Assembly: GCA_010015805.1 (NCBI GenBank)
Contig: ML978121.1
Span: 3,534,001-3,598,000, forward strand
Length of the DNA: 64,000 nt
Direction of reading: 5' to 3'
Source of the DNA: Rhizodiscina lignyota
Taxonomy: Eukaryota > Ascomycota > Dothideomycetes > Aulographales > Rhizodiscinaceae
Shown in pieces: positions 31,642 through 44,417 of this stretch. The notes under the pieces are model-generated. The model worked only from the letters and a program-made list of their open reading frames with translations. It ran no database searches and was not told where the DNA came from. A program made the translations under genes and the position numbers. Within the stretch, counting starts at the first letter, position 1, and each line of letters begins with the position of its first letter.

Positions 31642-34600
31642 TCAAAGATCTATAGTCGTCTCATCGTAGGTATTATCCTCCGTCCCTTCCTTGAACGCCT
31701 TTGGTACCGATGGTGTACCCATGAAGAATTCGCTTTCGTCGAAATCAACATCCTCAATATCGAAGTCCTCGACTCTTTTAATGACTTTCTGTGTATCGGT
31801 CGCTCTACGCTCGGATGCATGCGGCCTTACAGATTCGTTTCTTCGGCCTATTGAAACATCTTCAAGAGGTCGTCTGACAGTCGCCGGCATGGATGCGCGT
31901 TTCGAGGACACCTGACTGAGTCTACTCTGAAGCGACGATTTCTGCACAGTCGGCATCTTGAAAGATGTTCGAGGTTTCGTTCGCTTCGGAGTTGGTCCTG
32001 CATTTGAAGAGTTGCTTGATCCGAACGATTTGTTCGGCGTTGGAGTTTCAGCTTCCTGAGATGCAACATTTGGTGCCTTGACAGTCGCTCGTCGACTTCG
32101 ACGCCGACTACCTTCCATCCCACCGATATTCGACCAGCCTACGATCTGAGCATCATCCCCAAGACTTAATGCCGCCAGCAATTGCTGTCGCATCTCCTGC
32201 GCTTTCTCGAGAGCAGCAGTTTTCTCCGAAACAATCCGTTCGAGCTGCTCGATCTCGGCGTGCGCTTCTCGCAATTCCCTTTGCTTCTCTTGAAGATGTT
32301 GCCTCGTATCTTCCTGCGAATTATGAACGGTCTGAAGCTCAGCCTCGACGTGATTCAATTTATCTTGGAGCCCTTCTTTCGCCGCGAGAGACTCTTGCAT
32401 CTCTGCAGAATGAGCAGCTCTCAAATTTGCAATTTCTGATGTTGTGGATTTTGTCACCGCTTCATACTTGGTCTGCCAGTCAGCGATCTGTGTATTGGCG
32501 GTCCTGAGCTCGTCCTTAAGCGTTTCGACCTCTCCAAATCGCTTCTGGAGCTCTTCTTGCACAGCTTTCAGCGTAGATTCCGTTTGCGAAATTGACTCTT
32601 TCAGTGATGATAGCTCATCCTTGTGGGCCTGCAAATCTTCTGATAGTTCCGCATTCTCGCCTTGTTTGTCTCCCAGGAATTGGTCGAGTTCGTCGTATCT
32701 TGATTGCAGGTTGTCTTTGTTACACGACTCCTCTTGTAAACGTCGCTCCAATTCTTCCATATCGTCGTCCTTTGCCGCCATAGCCCCTCTATGCTCAAGA
32801 TCTTTGCTACTTAACTCCTCCCTTAAGGTTTGAATGGTACGTTGCGTTTCCTCGTTTGCTTTGCTCAGTTCTTGCTCGAGCTGTTCAACTCTGCCGACCA
32901 AGGCATGATTCCGTGAGTCCGATTCGCGAAGCTCACGTTGTAAGCTCTGCTCTTCGTCCATTTGTATCAGAAGAGTACTCTCTCGCTCAGCAGCTTGTGC
33001 TTCCAGTCCTGCAGCACGTTTCTGCAGTTCTTGGTGCTTCACTTTCAGCTCCTGGTGTCTTCCTTGTTCCTCGCGCAACGGCTTCTCTGCGTTCGCACAG
33101 CGTTCCTCTAGGTCCTGGCAGATGTCTCCAACAAGCTTGATAATGCTGTTATGGCGATTTTGGGCATCGTGCTCGAACTGCTGTTGCAGCACGTCTTTCC
33201 AATTGTGGCTTCTCCATTCAGAGCTGTCCATTGGAGGTGCACGTATTGATGCCTTGGGTCTTTGTGGTGCGACGTGCGCACATGGCATGCGACTTCGAAT
33301 GGCATCTCTCTGAGTGGCGAATAGCTGACCTGCGAGCTGAGGGGGCATTCGCGGGTGTGCCGAGGATGCCACTGTGCCCGAAAAGAGGATCACACGTGTT
33401 GTGGCTTCAGTAAGGTCACAACATAGATTTGAGTAGGCTATTCCGGAGCAACCAGCTGTAAAATACCCTCTATCGCACCGTGCACGCCGCTTCAAAAGGG
33501 TCTTCAGTAATCGACTAATTTCCACATCTTGAGTAGAAGCTAGAATTAAGCTAGTGATGTGTGAGTTGTTTTCTGAGAAGCGTGCCAATTCGTCAATTAT
33601 CATAGACAGAGCCTTCAAAACTCGTGCTGGGGCGTTTTCTGATGTTATTAATGCTCTGAGAGCTCTCCGAAGTAGACCGTTGACGAAAGATTGGCCCAAA
33701 AAGTGACCGTATATCTCAAAGGAGTGCTTAATGAGCCAGATCTCGGTGCTTGATGAGCCTAAGAGATTCCAAGAGTCCAGAAGTATCTGTTCCATTACCG
33801 CGGGAGTCAGGTTTGGCAGTTTCGCTACGTCGCCGACGAGTAACCCAAGGAAGATGAGACCTCTTAGTGCCAGGGGGGAAGAAATCTCCGGTCGTTGGAT
33901 TTTCTCCGCGATCTTGCGAATTTCAATCGCTGACTTCGACCACTCGTGCCGGGTTTGCTTGTCAATATGGCCAACAACATTATTGGCGAGGTCGAGAAAT
34001 TCGATTGCGTTAGAAGAAGGACTTGAGTTCCCTCTACATGCTAACAAGACTTGCGATGCTATCATCTTCAAGGCAGTCTGCGCCTTCTTGGCGCCAAAAT
34101 AGCTGCGAGCGGCTTGGATCCTCCAATTTGGACTCTGCGGTTCTGGCGAAGATAGTAAGCTTGCTGAAGACGTCGCTGTGTCAAAGGATATGCCTTGTGG
34201 AGTGCATGGCTGTGAGAGAGCCTTGATGATTCCAAAGCAGAGCAGACACAGAGGCTCATCTTCACTAATATTGGCAGTTTTCGATATCTTGTAGACATTC
34301 TCTGCAAGCGAATCCAGGATATTGTCTGTTAGAATGTCTAAAAGATTTTGGCCTGTTCCTTCCAGCAGCGTGAGCACGGGGCGGAGTGAGGCTGATGTGG
34401 GAGAAGCCACAGCATTCTCTACGAGGCGAAGGAAGAGGTTCTGTGCTTTAGAAGGGAGTGCATATGCGTCAGGTAGTGGCCCTGACAACAGGGCGATGCA
34501 GGGACCGGCATATTGATCAAAAGAATCCTGATCTACTAAGGCGCCAGAGAGTAAGGACTCGAGTATTCCCGGCTCTATTTGGAGCAATGCCAGTCTGAAC

Positions 34601-34947
34601 TCTTCCACAGAGCCTGCACACGTTGATTAGCACAATGTTAACATGTTGAGGGTCAGTTGAGAGGCGTACATAGCCGTCGGATGATCTCGAGCGTGTATCG
34701 CCAGAGGGGCAGCGACTCGAGTACTGCTGCGGCTAGCCTTCGTACCTCGCAATCTCGGCTGCAGGCCCACTCCTCAATGGTGGCCGCATCACATTGAATG
34801 AGAATGTCGTGCAGTTTCTATCGAAGTCGTCAGTTTCTGCGATGACTTGCGTCGCTCAAGGATAGTGCGGAGAACCTTCAGCGCCACATTGTATGACGAG
34901 CCAAGGACCCTGTCGACTTCCGCCGAGAGGCGATCCAAATTCTCCAT
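31642..34947 (-). CDS. Large coiled-coil protein of unknown function, 3 exons, 1063 aa
   Basis: Exons are 34876-34947, 34670-34817 and 31642-34613, summing to 3192 nt. Residues 1 to about 480 are alpha-helical with repeated Leu/Ala pairs and could form HEAT/ARM-like repeats. A basic Pro/Arg linker follows, then a very long coiled coil at about 565-880 rich in Glu, Gln and Arg. The C-terminal 180 residues are basic and Ser/Thr-rich (TPKRTKPRTSF, PATVRRPLEDVS) and end in an acidic patch (DFDIEDVDFDESEFF). This layout suits a structural protein of the spindle pole, septum, Golgi or chromatin, but I do not recognise the family. It precedes the RdRP gene on the same strand; a functional link is not shown. 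Confidence 0.8.
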
Positions 34948-36622
34948 TGACAACGACAGACAAGAAATTGGAGCGACAAGGCTGTGTTTTTGCTTAGGAA
35001 TGCCTCCGAATGTTCTCTGAGGGGTGTCTTCAAAGATGTCGCATTCCGTTTCCAGGGAGCGCGTCTAACCAGTTGCCCCCAGCAACCGCCGCTCACTACT
35101 CCGTAGTCTACCACAATTCTCCTTGCCCTTTCCTCCCCGACATCGATTGTTTTCAGAAGATAAGCATGGCATTTCGATGGATTCAATCTCTTTCGTGGGT
35201 TTGCTCCAGCCTCATTCGGCCTGGATTATGGCAAGATGATTCTCAAAGTCACGCTTGCATCTGCTTCCCGCTGACGATCTGTGTATCACGCGACAGTAGA
35301 AGGCAGGTCGGCATACCCATCGCGTAGAAGACTGTCGAAGAGGCTATCCAACATCTTCATCCCTTGCTCTTGTTGGGCAAATAATGGCTTTCTATATATC
35401 CCGTACACACCACAGCATCAATCAAGTGGACCCTGTTCAGGAAGTCGTGGCACAACCTCAGAGCTCGCGTTACCATGGCCTTGCCGCCTTGTACTCATCA
35501 TTCTTGACCGGAATACGCCGATGGACTATGGAACCGTGACGGGCGAGTGCTTTTAAAAGAGTGCTCGATATCCTCGAAGTCAAATCGGTAGATCAAAAAT
35601 ACCCAACTCTCGTAGAATCACGCCGGCTTCATGTTTCTTTGTCATTTCGCATTGATATTCATTCGGATTAATTCTTAACTTCATGGCTGGTAACAGCTCT
35701 TGATAAACATTATGGTTTGTTCGATTAGTCCTATCTTCAGGGCCTCAGCCGGCTTCGCTAAAGCCCGGACTAGACCAAAGTTCTATCGATTTCAGCATAC
35801 GGAATCTGCTTCTCCCAAGGTTGCTAAGAAAACCATCCCCAGCCTTTGGACGTCTGGTCGTGCTTTGGAGATGGAAGGTACCTACCTGTACTAGTAAACA
35901 TAGAATCGGACTTGGAAAGAAAGTCATTGATTAAGGGACTCGGCCTCGACAGCGTTGCGGTTATGAAGAGTATCAAGAGCGCGTTAGATTCACACTGGCT
36001 GATGAATCGAAGAAAGATTGTGGATATTCCAGGCCGATAATGAGATCAACAGGACAGATATGATGCGGGCAGGTTTGGAAGGCGCCTTGGCCAGGCTCTC
36101 GATTGCTTGTGAGGGTGACAGAAAAGTCTTGCATCTAATACAACGTGCAAGTTTTCAATGGTGTTGCGATTATCAAGTATACTTTGAAGAACGTAGAACT
36201 GAGCTTTCAGAGATAGTCTCGCTTACCTTGAAGTCCAAGAGCCGCTCGCACTTAGGCGTTACGACTTGTCCGACGGTCAGCTATTTTGTCACCCTCGAGA
36301 TTGCTCGATGTCGGCTTGAGCGGGCCGCCGATGCCATCGTTTGATTTTTCACATAAAAGGCTTTCTCTTATCCAGCTTCCCAATACCAATTGAAACAATC
36401 TCCTCCTCCAGATCCCGATGTAGTCAAAGACCGAAGAACCTTGAAAACGCATGCCGCAGTGCCGCATGTCAGATGTGAGAAGTCCCTGAAGGAGTATTTA
36501 GCGTGGGCAGACCTCCCCTCTTCGGTAGGGCTGAAGTGCTCCCCCACATTTCTGGTTCCCTGACCCAAAATTTCATCATCCAATTGACTCACGGCCGTTT
36601 TGCAGCTTTCACGATCATCAAC
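34948..36622. other. Long intergenic region, no firm gene
   Basis: About 1.7 kb. Plus-strand frames near 35,712-35,900 and 36,020-36,344 have somewhat protein-like composition and could be exons of an unrecognised gene, but I found no splice pattern that joins them with confidence. The right end is the promoter of the aspartate-semialdehyde dehydrogenase gene. Confidence 0.4.
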
Positions 36623-37969
36623 ATGACCATGGATGCCCCGTATTTCACAGGCCATAATCGGAACTTCCCCACGAAGAAGTGCGGTAAGTAGACTGCGCAT
36701 TATGTGTGCCAATGGGTGGCAGTTCGAAAATTGGCGATCCAAGACTGCACAGAGCATGGAATTGTGATCAGTGGGCTAATTTCCATGCAGGCGTATTAGG
36801 GGCGACGGGCTCAGTAGGCCAACGATTCATCCTTCTCCTCGCGCTTCACCCGCATTTCCACCTCCATGCCGTTGGAGCCTCCGAACGTTCAGCGGGCAAG
36901 AAATACAAAGATGCGGTCAGGTGGAAGCAGGCGCTGCCAATGTCGAAGGAATTGGGAGATCTGGTAGTCAAGAAGTGCGAGGCAAAAGAGTTTGCGGATT
37001 GTGATATGGTGTTCTCGGGGCTTGATAGCGACGTCGCTGGAGAAGTAGGTATGAACAAGGGCATCCAACTGAGTTCCTTGTAGCGTTCATTCAACTAACT
37101 GTGTTCTGAATTGTAGAGATGGAATTCCTGAAAGCCAATATCCCGGTTTTCAGTAACGCAAAGAACTATCGCCGCGATCCCATCGTTCCTCTCGTCGTAC
37201 CTACCGTAAACCTTGGCCATCTAGACGTCCTATCGCACCAGCGCAAGCATTATGGCCTTGACAAAGGCTTCCTCGTATGCAACTCCAACTGTGCCGTTAT
37301 TGGCATTGTCATCCCTTTCGCCGCACTTCAAGAAAAGTTTGGCCCGGTCGAATATGTCTCGGTCGTCACGATGCAGGCACTGTCGGGTGCTGGATATCCT
37401 GGAGTTAGCAGCATGGACATACTTGACAACGTGGTACCCTTCATATCTGGTGAGGAAGACAAGATGGAACCGGAGGCGCGGAAGATATTGGGTGCGGTCA
37501 ACGGTTCGATCACAGGCTTCGAGGACCAACAACTGAAAGTATCCGCGGCGTGCAACAGAGTTGCGGTGCTGGACGGACACACGGCGTGTGTATCGCTCCG
37601 CTTTGCGAAGAGGCCTCCGCCCAGCGCAGAGGATGTCAAGCAGGCGATGAGAGAGTACGTCAGTGAGGCGCAGAAGATGGGATGTCCGTCCGCACCGAAC
37701 AATGCTATCGTGGTGATGGATGAGCCGGATAGACCCCAGCCACGATTAGACCGGGAGACGGATCGCGGGTATGCCGTGAGTGTTGGAAGGATTCGAGAGG
37801 ACGAAAGTGGAATATTCGATGTCAAGTTCGTAGCCTTAAGCCACAACAGTAAGCATCTTCCTCTTTGTCCGGATACTTGGCGGATTGCTAATCGTCTGCA
37901 GCCATCATCGGAGCAGCTGGGTCCTCGATACTGAATGCTGAAGCAGCGGTACTCAAAGGATTCATATAG
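36623..37969 (+). CDS. HOM2: Aspartate-semialdehyde dehydrogenase, 4 exons, 372 aa
   Basis: Reduces aspartyl-4-phosphate to aspartate semialdehyde with NADPH, a shared step toward threonine, methionine and isoleucine. Exons are 36623-36683, 36791-37048, 37117-37848 and 37902-37969, summing to 1119 nt. The NADP-binding motif [13 protein letters not shown] is restored across the first intron. The active-site cysteine is in [10 protein letters not shown] (about residue 165), and the family blocks SGAGYPG and [12 protein letters not shown] follow, with the C-terminal IIGAAGSS in exon 4. Length matches yeast Hom2. A cytosolic enzyme is expected. The ATG two codons downstream is an equally possible start. 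Confidence 0.95.
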
Positions 37970-38766
37970 TCCTAATCCAAAAGCTGATAGTGTGCTGTTC
38001 ATTTTCCAATTTCGGAGTCTTTATGGGGAATTAGCAGATGCTTTGACCACCGTGTTTGAGGTGGAATGCTCCAATAAGAGGGAGCTGTTGCAAAAATATA
38101 TCATGAGACAGGACCGTGGGGCAGCCCACAATATGCAAGCCATTCGTATTGCGGAGACGCGATCAATGCGAGCTGGACGCTTCTTTGTGCTACATTTTGA
38201 TAGAGTGGAGAATGGGCATTTGCTGGAAAGGTTGTGAATGCCATGCCCCTTCTGATTGACACATGCGTGCAATTCATGTTTGTAAAGGGCCCACGGTGAT
38301 TGGTTGTCTCGCGCAGCGCGTGGCATTCCGTCCATTTCTTGCAGGTGAAAGGGACGGCGTGGCCGATTCTAGCCTCGCTGCCGTCGCGAGGGGAAGCGAC
38401 AGTAAGCAGCCCTAAATATACGGTTCTTACACTTTGACTCTCCCTTTTAACTTCTTGGATCATTAATCCCTACGCGCATCTCAATCCTGCCCTCTATACG
38501 CAACTTGTCCCTGAGCCTCAACGACTGCCCTGCGCAACCCAGACGCGTTTTATCAGAGGCGCTGCTGCTGGGCGATCGCCGACCTACACCCTACGATACA
38601 CCAGAGCCAGGTACCTTTTGTCCTGCATCTGACGATCCGGGACCCTTGCCCTATTCGCTTGCTTCGCCTCGCCGAATAGCCCCGCGAAAAGGCTGAAAGC
38701 TCGCCGTTAAGACGAGCCGTATACCTCTCACAACGTGGAAGAGCCAACGCTGGAGGAGCTGGAACA
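37970..38766. other. Intergenic, peroxiredoxin promoter
   Basis: About 0.8 kb between two plus-strand genes; no gene seen. Its last part is probably the leader of the peroxiredoxin gene. Confidence 0.5.
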
Positions 38767-39695
38767 ATGGCACAGTCAGGGCAGGCTCGCGTGCAACATC
38801 CTGCGCCGCACTTTCAGTGCACAGCCGTAATTGATGGGACGTTTGAAGGTCAGTGGCAGCACCGTCTGTTCTTACGGAGCCTGTTCCGTGGCGTGATAAC
38901 ACCGATATCATCTACTACATGCCCCGGACGCCTTGGAGGCCCGAACCATATCTAAATGGGCAATATAGAGGTCTATATGCTGTCTTGACTTTGTCCGCTA
39001 ACCAATTCTCTCCAGACTTATCGCTAACGACCTTTACCTCCTCGAAAAAATGGCTTGTCCTCGGCTTCATACCAATGGCATGGACATTCGTGTGTCCGAC
39101 CGAGATAATCGCGTTCAGCGACGCAATCAACCAGTTCAAGGAGCGCAATACGTCGGTCGTTTTCGCATCGACAGATTCGGAGTATAGCCTACTTGCATGG
39201 AACAATACGAGCAAGAAAGATGGCGGACTGGGTGGAATCAACATACCGCTACTGAGCGACAAGAATCACAAGCTCTCCAGAGACTATGGCGTCTTGATTG
39301 AGGAAGAAGGCATAGCACTGCGTGGCTTATTCCTGATAGATCCGCAAGGCATAGTTCGCCAGGTAAGACATTCGCGGTCTCCACCGCATCTGACCAAAAT
39401 GCTGATCAATGGGCCGCAGATAACGATAAACGATCTTCCCGTTGGTCGTAGTGTGGACGAGGTTCTCCGTTTGATCGATGCCTTTCAGTTTACCGAAAAA
39501 TACGGCGAAGTATGTCCAGTCAACTGGAATCCAGGCGATCAGGGGATCCAAGAAACGCCTGCTGGTCGACAGCAATATCTGGAGAAACAATATGGCGCAA
39601 CTGCTCCCGGAGATGTTCTGATGGCGGGAGAGGGAGCCGTGGCCGCTAGTACCGCAGCAAAAAATGGAGTCGTAAATGGAACAATGCAAAAATAA
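38767..39695 (+). CDS. Typical 2-Cys peroxiredoxin, 3 exons, 234 aa
   Basis: Thioredoxin-dependent peroxidase that removes hydrogen peroxide and organic peroxides. Exons are 38767-38848, 39016-39362 and 39420-39695, summing to 705 nt. The peroxidatic cysteine is Cys54 in FVCPTEI and the resolving cysteine is Cys175 in EVCPVNW, so this is the dimeric 2-Cys type (TSA/Prx1-like). The C-terminus extends about 40 residues past the usual end, is Ala/Gly-rich, and lacks a clear YF sensitivity motif. Intron 1 is unusually long here (167 nt). Intron 2 is exactly 57 nt with no stop in frame, so retention would insert 19 residues. No targeting peptide is visible, so cytosolic. Confidence 0.9.
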
Positions 39696-41130
39696 GGTGC
39701 AACTGCAAGCCACTACTGAGGTACATTCCGCAAGGCTGCCAGGTCTTCGTTTGAACAATTCCAGCGGGAGGCGGCATCTTAGATTGGTTAGAGGTCAAAC
39801 ATTGTTATCAGCGAGCATGGACTCTGGAGTTGACTCGGCAACGGCGTATTCCAAGGCTTGGATCGAGGAACTCCTTTTTTCGGATTTGAATCATTCTCTG
39901 CAAGGCTTTGGGGGATTTGCTCGGTTTCCGCAGGACAGTGACGGCTTGAGGCGATTCTTCCCTCTTCGTGTGACATTTGGATAGGGTGTAGGAGTAGTTA
40001 AGCTGTACACGAGAAAGTTGAACCACTTCCAAAATGCCGTCGCGCAGCGAGATCGAATTCTCATATATTAATAGTTTTTATGCACGTATGTAATCTTCAC
40101 AGTCTAGACACGAGGACTTACGAAGTAGGGGATCTGTTGGCTGGGCGCTTGTGTAATACGTTGCATAAGATTGGCCCCCATCCGATTAACCTCTCCGACT
40201 ACAAGTCTACCTAGGAACTTTATCCGGAGTTTATTTCGACGTTCGGATCCAGATCTCTTGTGAGTCGCGTCCGGAATCTTGTGACAAGAGAGGGTGCTGA
40301 TCAAGGCTGCTCTCGTCTGTCAAAAAGGAGCCGCCGCCGCTGGTGCCTCGCAAAATGGAACCTTTCAACATCCACCTGCGACATTCTCTCAAGAGTAGCT
40401 ACTTATTTGCATTTGAAGATTGAACACTTTCATTTTTGTTCCCAATTCCAGTTCACCGAAGACGGCGGTGCGATTCCAAGCCACAAAATGCCAGCTCTTT
40501 TCCGTTTGGGGATTAGAGGTCTTACCTTGCTCGTGGCTTCTCATGCCGCTAGTTTAGAGCATGCCACACAGGCTTTGGAACTGTCGAATCTATAGCCATG
40601 AAAATACGATGTATTCGGCAAGTACCAACTGCTCAAGCTAAAAACGGGGCAGATCAAAATGAAATCTGCAGTGCTCATTGCAGCCGCATACTACGCCTTG
40701 CAACATCACGCGGATGAGACTGCGGGAGATGCGAACCGCAACGTGCTCGCCATTTTCCAGATAAGCTCCTAAATGGTAATTCATCGAGGATGTCTGATAA
40801 CGTCCGCCCCTAAAAAAGCCATTCATGGGACAGGGCTAGGGAGAGACAAGCAAAATGACAGCAAACTCCGGGGGATATGACCGTTCCAGACAAAACGCAC
40901 TCCACCGCTCAGACATCCCCAAGCCATGGTATACTGAGGACTAATAATAAAGTACGGACCACTGACATCTTTCTTGGCCATGGCTTTACGAAGATGCAGA
41001 TTTAGATGCCCTGCCACGCGGTACTTCCAGCCTTCCGTCAATGTAGTATTAAATCGCCTCTAATCCTGTGGCTCCAGGACTTTGGAATACTCGACTAGTC
41101 TAACTCTCATTTCATCAGTCTTTTCTAATC
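39696..41130. other. Long intergenic region
   Basis: About 1.4 kb between plus-strand genes. Several short frames on both strands, none with family features. The right end is the promoter of the S41 peptidase. Confidence 0.45.
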
Positions 41131-43413
41131 ATGATATTCCACATTTTCCTACTCTTTCTTACGGCCATTACGGCTCTTTCAATACCGATGCGAAACCCAT
41201 GTGATACTCTCTTTCAAGCAAACAAGGCACAAATTAAAGCTTCATCGTCAGGTAGGGAACCAATGCTAACTACGATCTCTTCGAGAAAGTTAGGACCTTT
41301 CAATTGACAATTGAAGCAGCACAGCCCAGTTTCAAGCCCAGCGAAGTAACCGCCTGCCTCAAAGATGTACCTATCAATACCACACTCGCTACAGCCCTGA
41401 TAGAATACCTCGAGACCAACCTACAATTTCAGTCGACGCTCGCATATTTGAAGTCGCCTCCACAGTCTTACCCGCATCCCCCACTTGATCTTTTTGGGGG
41501 TCTCGCTGCGATAAAGCAAAACGTTCAGGCGAACGCGTACGAAAATGAGTACGATTTCGAGAAGGATATCCACGTTTTGGTAGCGCATGCCTTTGATGGG
41601 CACCTAGCGGTGGTACCTTTCCTTGTCGGGAGCTTTAACTTCAATAACAACGTTCAATTGGTCTCTATTTCCTTGGACGGATCGTCGCCACCGGAGGTCT
41701 ACTTTATATGCACGTTGCTCCTGTCAAAGCACTCGAGCATCCGCTAACTGGCAATTCACAGCTGACATCGCTACCAAGGACGCATCTCCATTGGTTCAAA
41801 TAGATGGAGTCAACGTTGAGGAGTACATCTTGTCATTCCCAGCGGTCCTCCAAGACCCAGATGCGCAGTACAACGATGCCTTTTACACCCCGACAAATGC
41901 CTTGACACTTGTAGGGGCTGGCTCATTCACCAGCCAATTCTTCGTTTTCCCCGAAGACAGCACAAAGTACACCTTTAAAAACGGCACCACAACCACAGTT
42001 CTCAACACTGCGACCCCGCTCACGACTATCGACTATCAGAGTGGGCAAGACCTGTTTGAAAAATACTTGATCCCATCTAACACAGCTCCATCCTCGAACT
42101 CGACGGCTACTGCCACGGCGTCCACTCCGAACCCGACCAAGGCGGCCGCAGAGCTGGCTGCACTGATCCGCGAAGAAGGCTATCCAAGTCCACTGGTTGC
42201 CTCGCTCGACACCAGCATATCCGGATATTTCCTTCCCAATGTTCCAGACACAGCGATCTTAAGTATTACAGGGTTCGCGGCATCCTCTAAGAGCACGTCG
42301 AACACAACACAGCGATCTGCCTCTAGTTTTCAGAATGCTGCGCAAGAGTTATTCACCAAGGCTCGAGCGTCTGGAAAGACCCGTCTTATCATCGACATGC
42401 GTGGGAACCTTGGAGGCACCGCCGATCTTGCTTTCGGCATCTTCAAACAACTCTTCCCGCAAGAGAAGGTCATCAGTCCCCGGCGGTTTAGAATTCACCC
42501 GCTTGCCGACGCCCTTGGCCAAGTCAACTCCGCGCTTGGTTCTGTAGACTCTTCCGAGCCTTCAGGTCCGAACTTCTTCCTGGATCAGGCTGCGCCGTTT
42601 AACTTCGAGGATTACGTTAACTCACCCAGCGGGAAGCCTTTCAATTCATGGTCAGAGCTATCTGGACCTGTGACCGTTCATGGAGACAATTTCTCTAGGA
42701 TGCTATTGCAGAAGATATCGGATCCTGCTTTTGACCTTGCTACCGGAGGGGTAGTCTTAAGTGGCTTCGCAAACGAGGCCAAGCTTCCTCCGCAGCCCTT
42801 TGCGCCTTCCAATATCACCATTGTAAGCCGTTCTCATTTGCAGAGGTTGCTTGTACCTAACATCATGCAGATTACAGACGGTAGATGCAGCTCGACCTGC
42901 GGAGTTTTCACCAATTTGTTACTGGACCAAGGAGTTGCTGCTATCACGTTCGGTGGCCGACCCGAAGACAAGCCTATGGCAGTCATCGGCGGCACGCAAG
43001 GCGCGATAGATCTGGATGTATTGAACATCCAGCAGCTCGCAAAGCTGTTTCTCGAAATGGTAGCGAATGAGAAATCCAGGGAAAAGTTCCACCTCTCTGC
43101 GACACTCGAAGCGCCGTTGCGGCGTCTCGCACAGCCCTCACCATTAAACCTTGGATCGTCAGGGTTCAGCCTTAACTTCATGGACCACATTGGTAAAGAC
43201 GACGAAACCATGACGCCGCTGCAGTTTGCTCCCCCAATAACGGCAAACTGCAGAGTGTGGTATATGCCGCAGGACATTGCCAACGTGACGAACACGTGGG
43301 AAAGGGTTGCGAGTGGGAAGTATACTTGCGTGGGACAAAAGGCGACGTCGACTCAAACCCCTCGTGCAGCGCCCCCTCTGTTCGCGCATGGTGTAATTGA
43401 TATTGCTGCTTAG
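41131..43413 (+). CDS. Secreted S41-family serine peptidase (CPAF-like), 3 exons, about 710 aa
   Basis: Exon 1 (41131-41251) encodes a signal peptide (IFHIFLLFLTAITALS). Exon 2 (41320-41696) has the conserved fungal start of these proteins (ACLKDVP, LQFQSTLAYLKSPP, YDFEKDIHVLVAHAFDGH), with the histidine of DGH a likely catalytic residue. Exon 3 (41779-43413) carries the core: LIIDMRGNLGG, and the probable nucleophile serine in ITDGRCSSTCGVF. A likely sugar-bearing Ser/Thr insert lies in between. The exon 2-3 junction is the weak point: the obvious acceptor at 41,761 breaks the frame, while the AAG acceptor ending at 41,778 keeps it (2133 nt in total). Related S41 peptidases occur in ustiloxin- and phomopsin-type clusters, where they are thought to trim precursors, but most fungal copies are unlinked. 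Confidence 0.8.
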
Positions 43414-44417
43414 GTGGCATTGTTGGCTTTGATTGTTAGTTCCGTGTTTGCTTTATATCGCATTGCGAAGGCGTTACGGTGTACTTTATTTAATGGAAAC
43501 TCTGAGAATAATCGCAAACGCGTGGAAGAATACGAACAGAACGTCAAGTCCGACTGTGCAATCGACATGGAGCGTGAGAGCTTCAAGGTCGTCTGCTACT
43601 AGACACCGCGAACTCGGATCCACGGCCGAGCACATAAGTTTGGGGAGGGACCCACCCAAATTTAGAGCGCGAGCACCTAAACCTGGCTGGCCTAGACTCC
43701 TATCGGCTTATCTCCGGGGCGCTTGAAGCCATCGTTCGCGCGAAGCTACTGCAGTTTTGCTTCCTGCACGCATCAGACGACTCCCGCCCTGATAAAGGCT
43801 CAAACAACGCATCAGTGTACTAACTGCGCTCGTGTCCGTTAGGATTAACTCAGCAAGGCAAGCAGGCGACTTCCCAGGATAGCAAATTGGCTCAAAGACA
43901 TGCGGGTGAATCAGACGCGAGGCTGTTTCTACGTAACTCCTCGCACCTCTGAAATGCACAGACGTCCGGCCCCCACACCTTTTTCTTCAGTCTTTCAAAA
44001 TGGGAATCGATGAGGCTCTGCGGCTGTTCATCCAATGAGACGCGCAGCGTGATAGAAATCTCAACGCGTCTCCGCTTGCCGCATTACCCTTTACGGACAG
44101 TCGAGCTGAAAAGGTGGTGTATCGGCAAGCAGAGTTGCAGACGCCACAAAGTCTGGAAGGCTGGAAGGCAGAGATATTTTTGAAACTTACCACATACTTT
44201 TTGGTACTTAGAACGGCCCGCTGCAGCGCCTTTGGGGCATGATGGCGATTCCAGCCTGCTGCCCTGACGCGTTCGCCCTTTGCGAGCGGCCTCAAGGCTG
44301 GCTCACCCTCAGGTTGATAAATCCAATGCTGCGCCCCTGCGTCTTAGTCTCTTGTTCTTTATTCTGTTCCTGATTTCTCTTGTCTGAACACTTTCGTTAT
44401 ACAAATTCAATTGCAAT
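43414..44417. other. Intergenic, about 1 kb
   Basis: Between two plus-strand genes; the right end is the promoter and leader of the membrane protein gene. No gene seen. Confidence 0.5.

Noticed and set aside
35712-36344. Three plus-strand frames with protein-like composition
   Set aside because: Could not be joined by credible introns and match no family I know; left as intergenic with a note.
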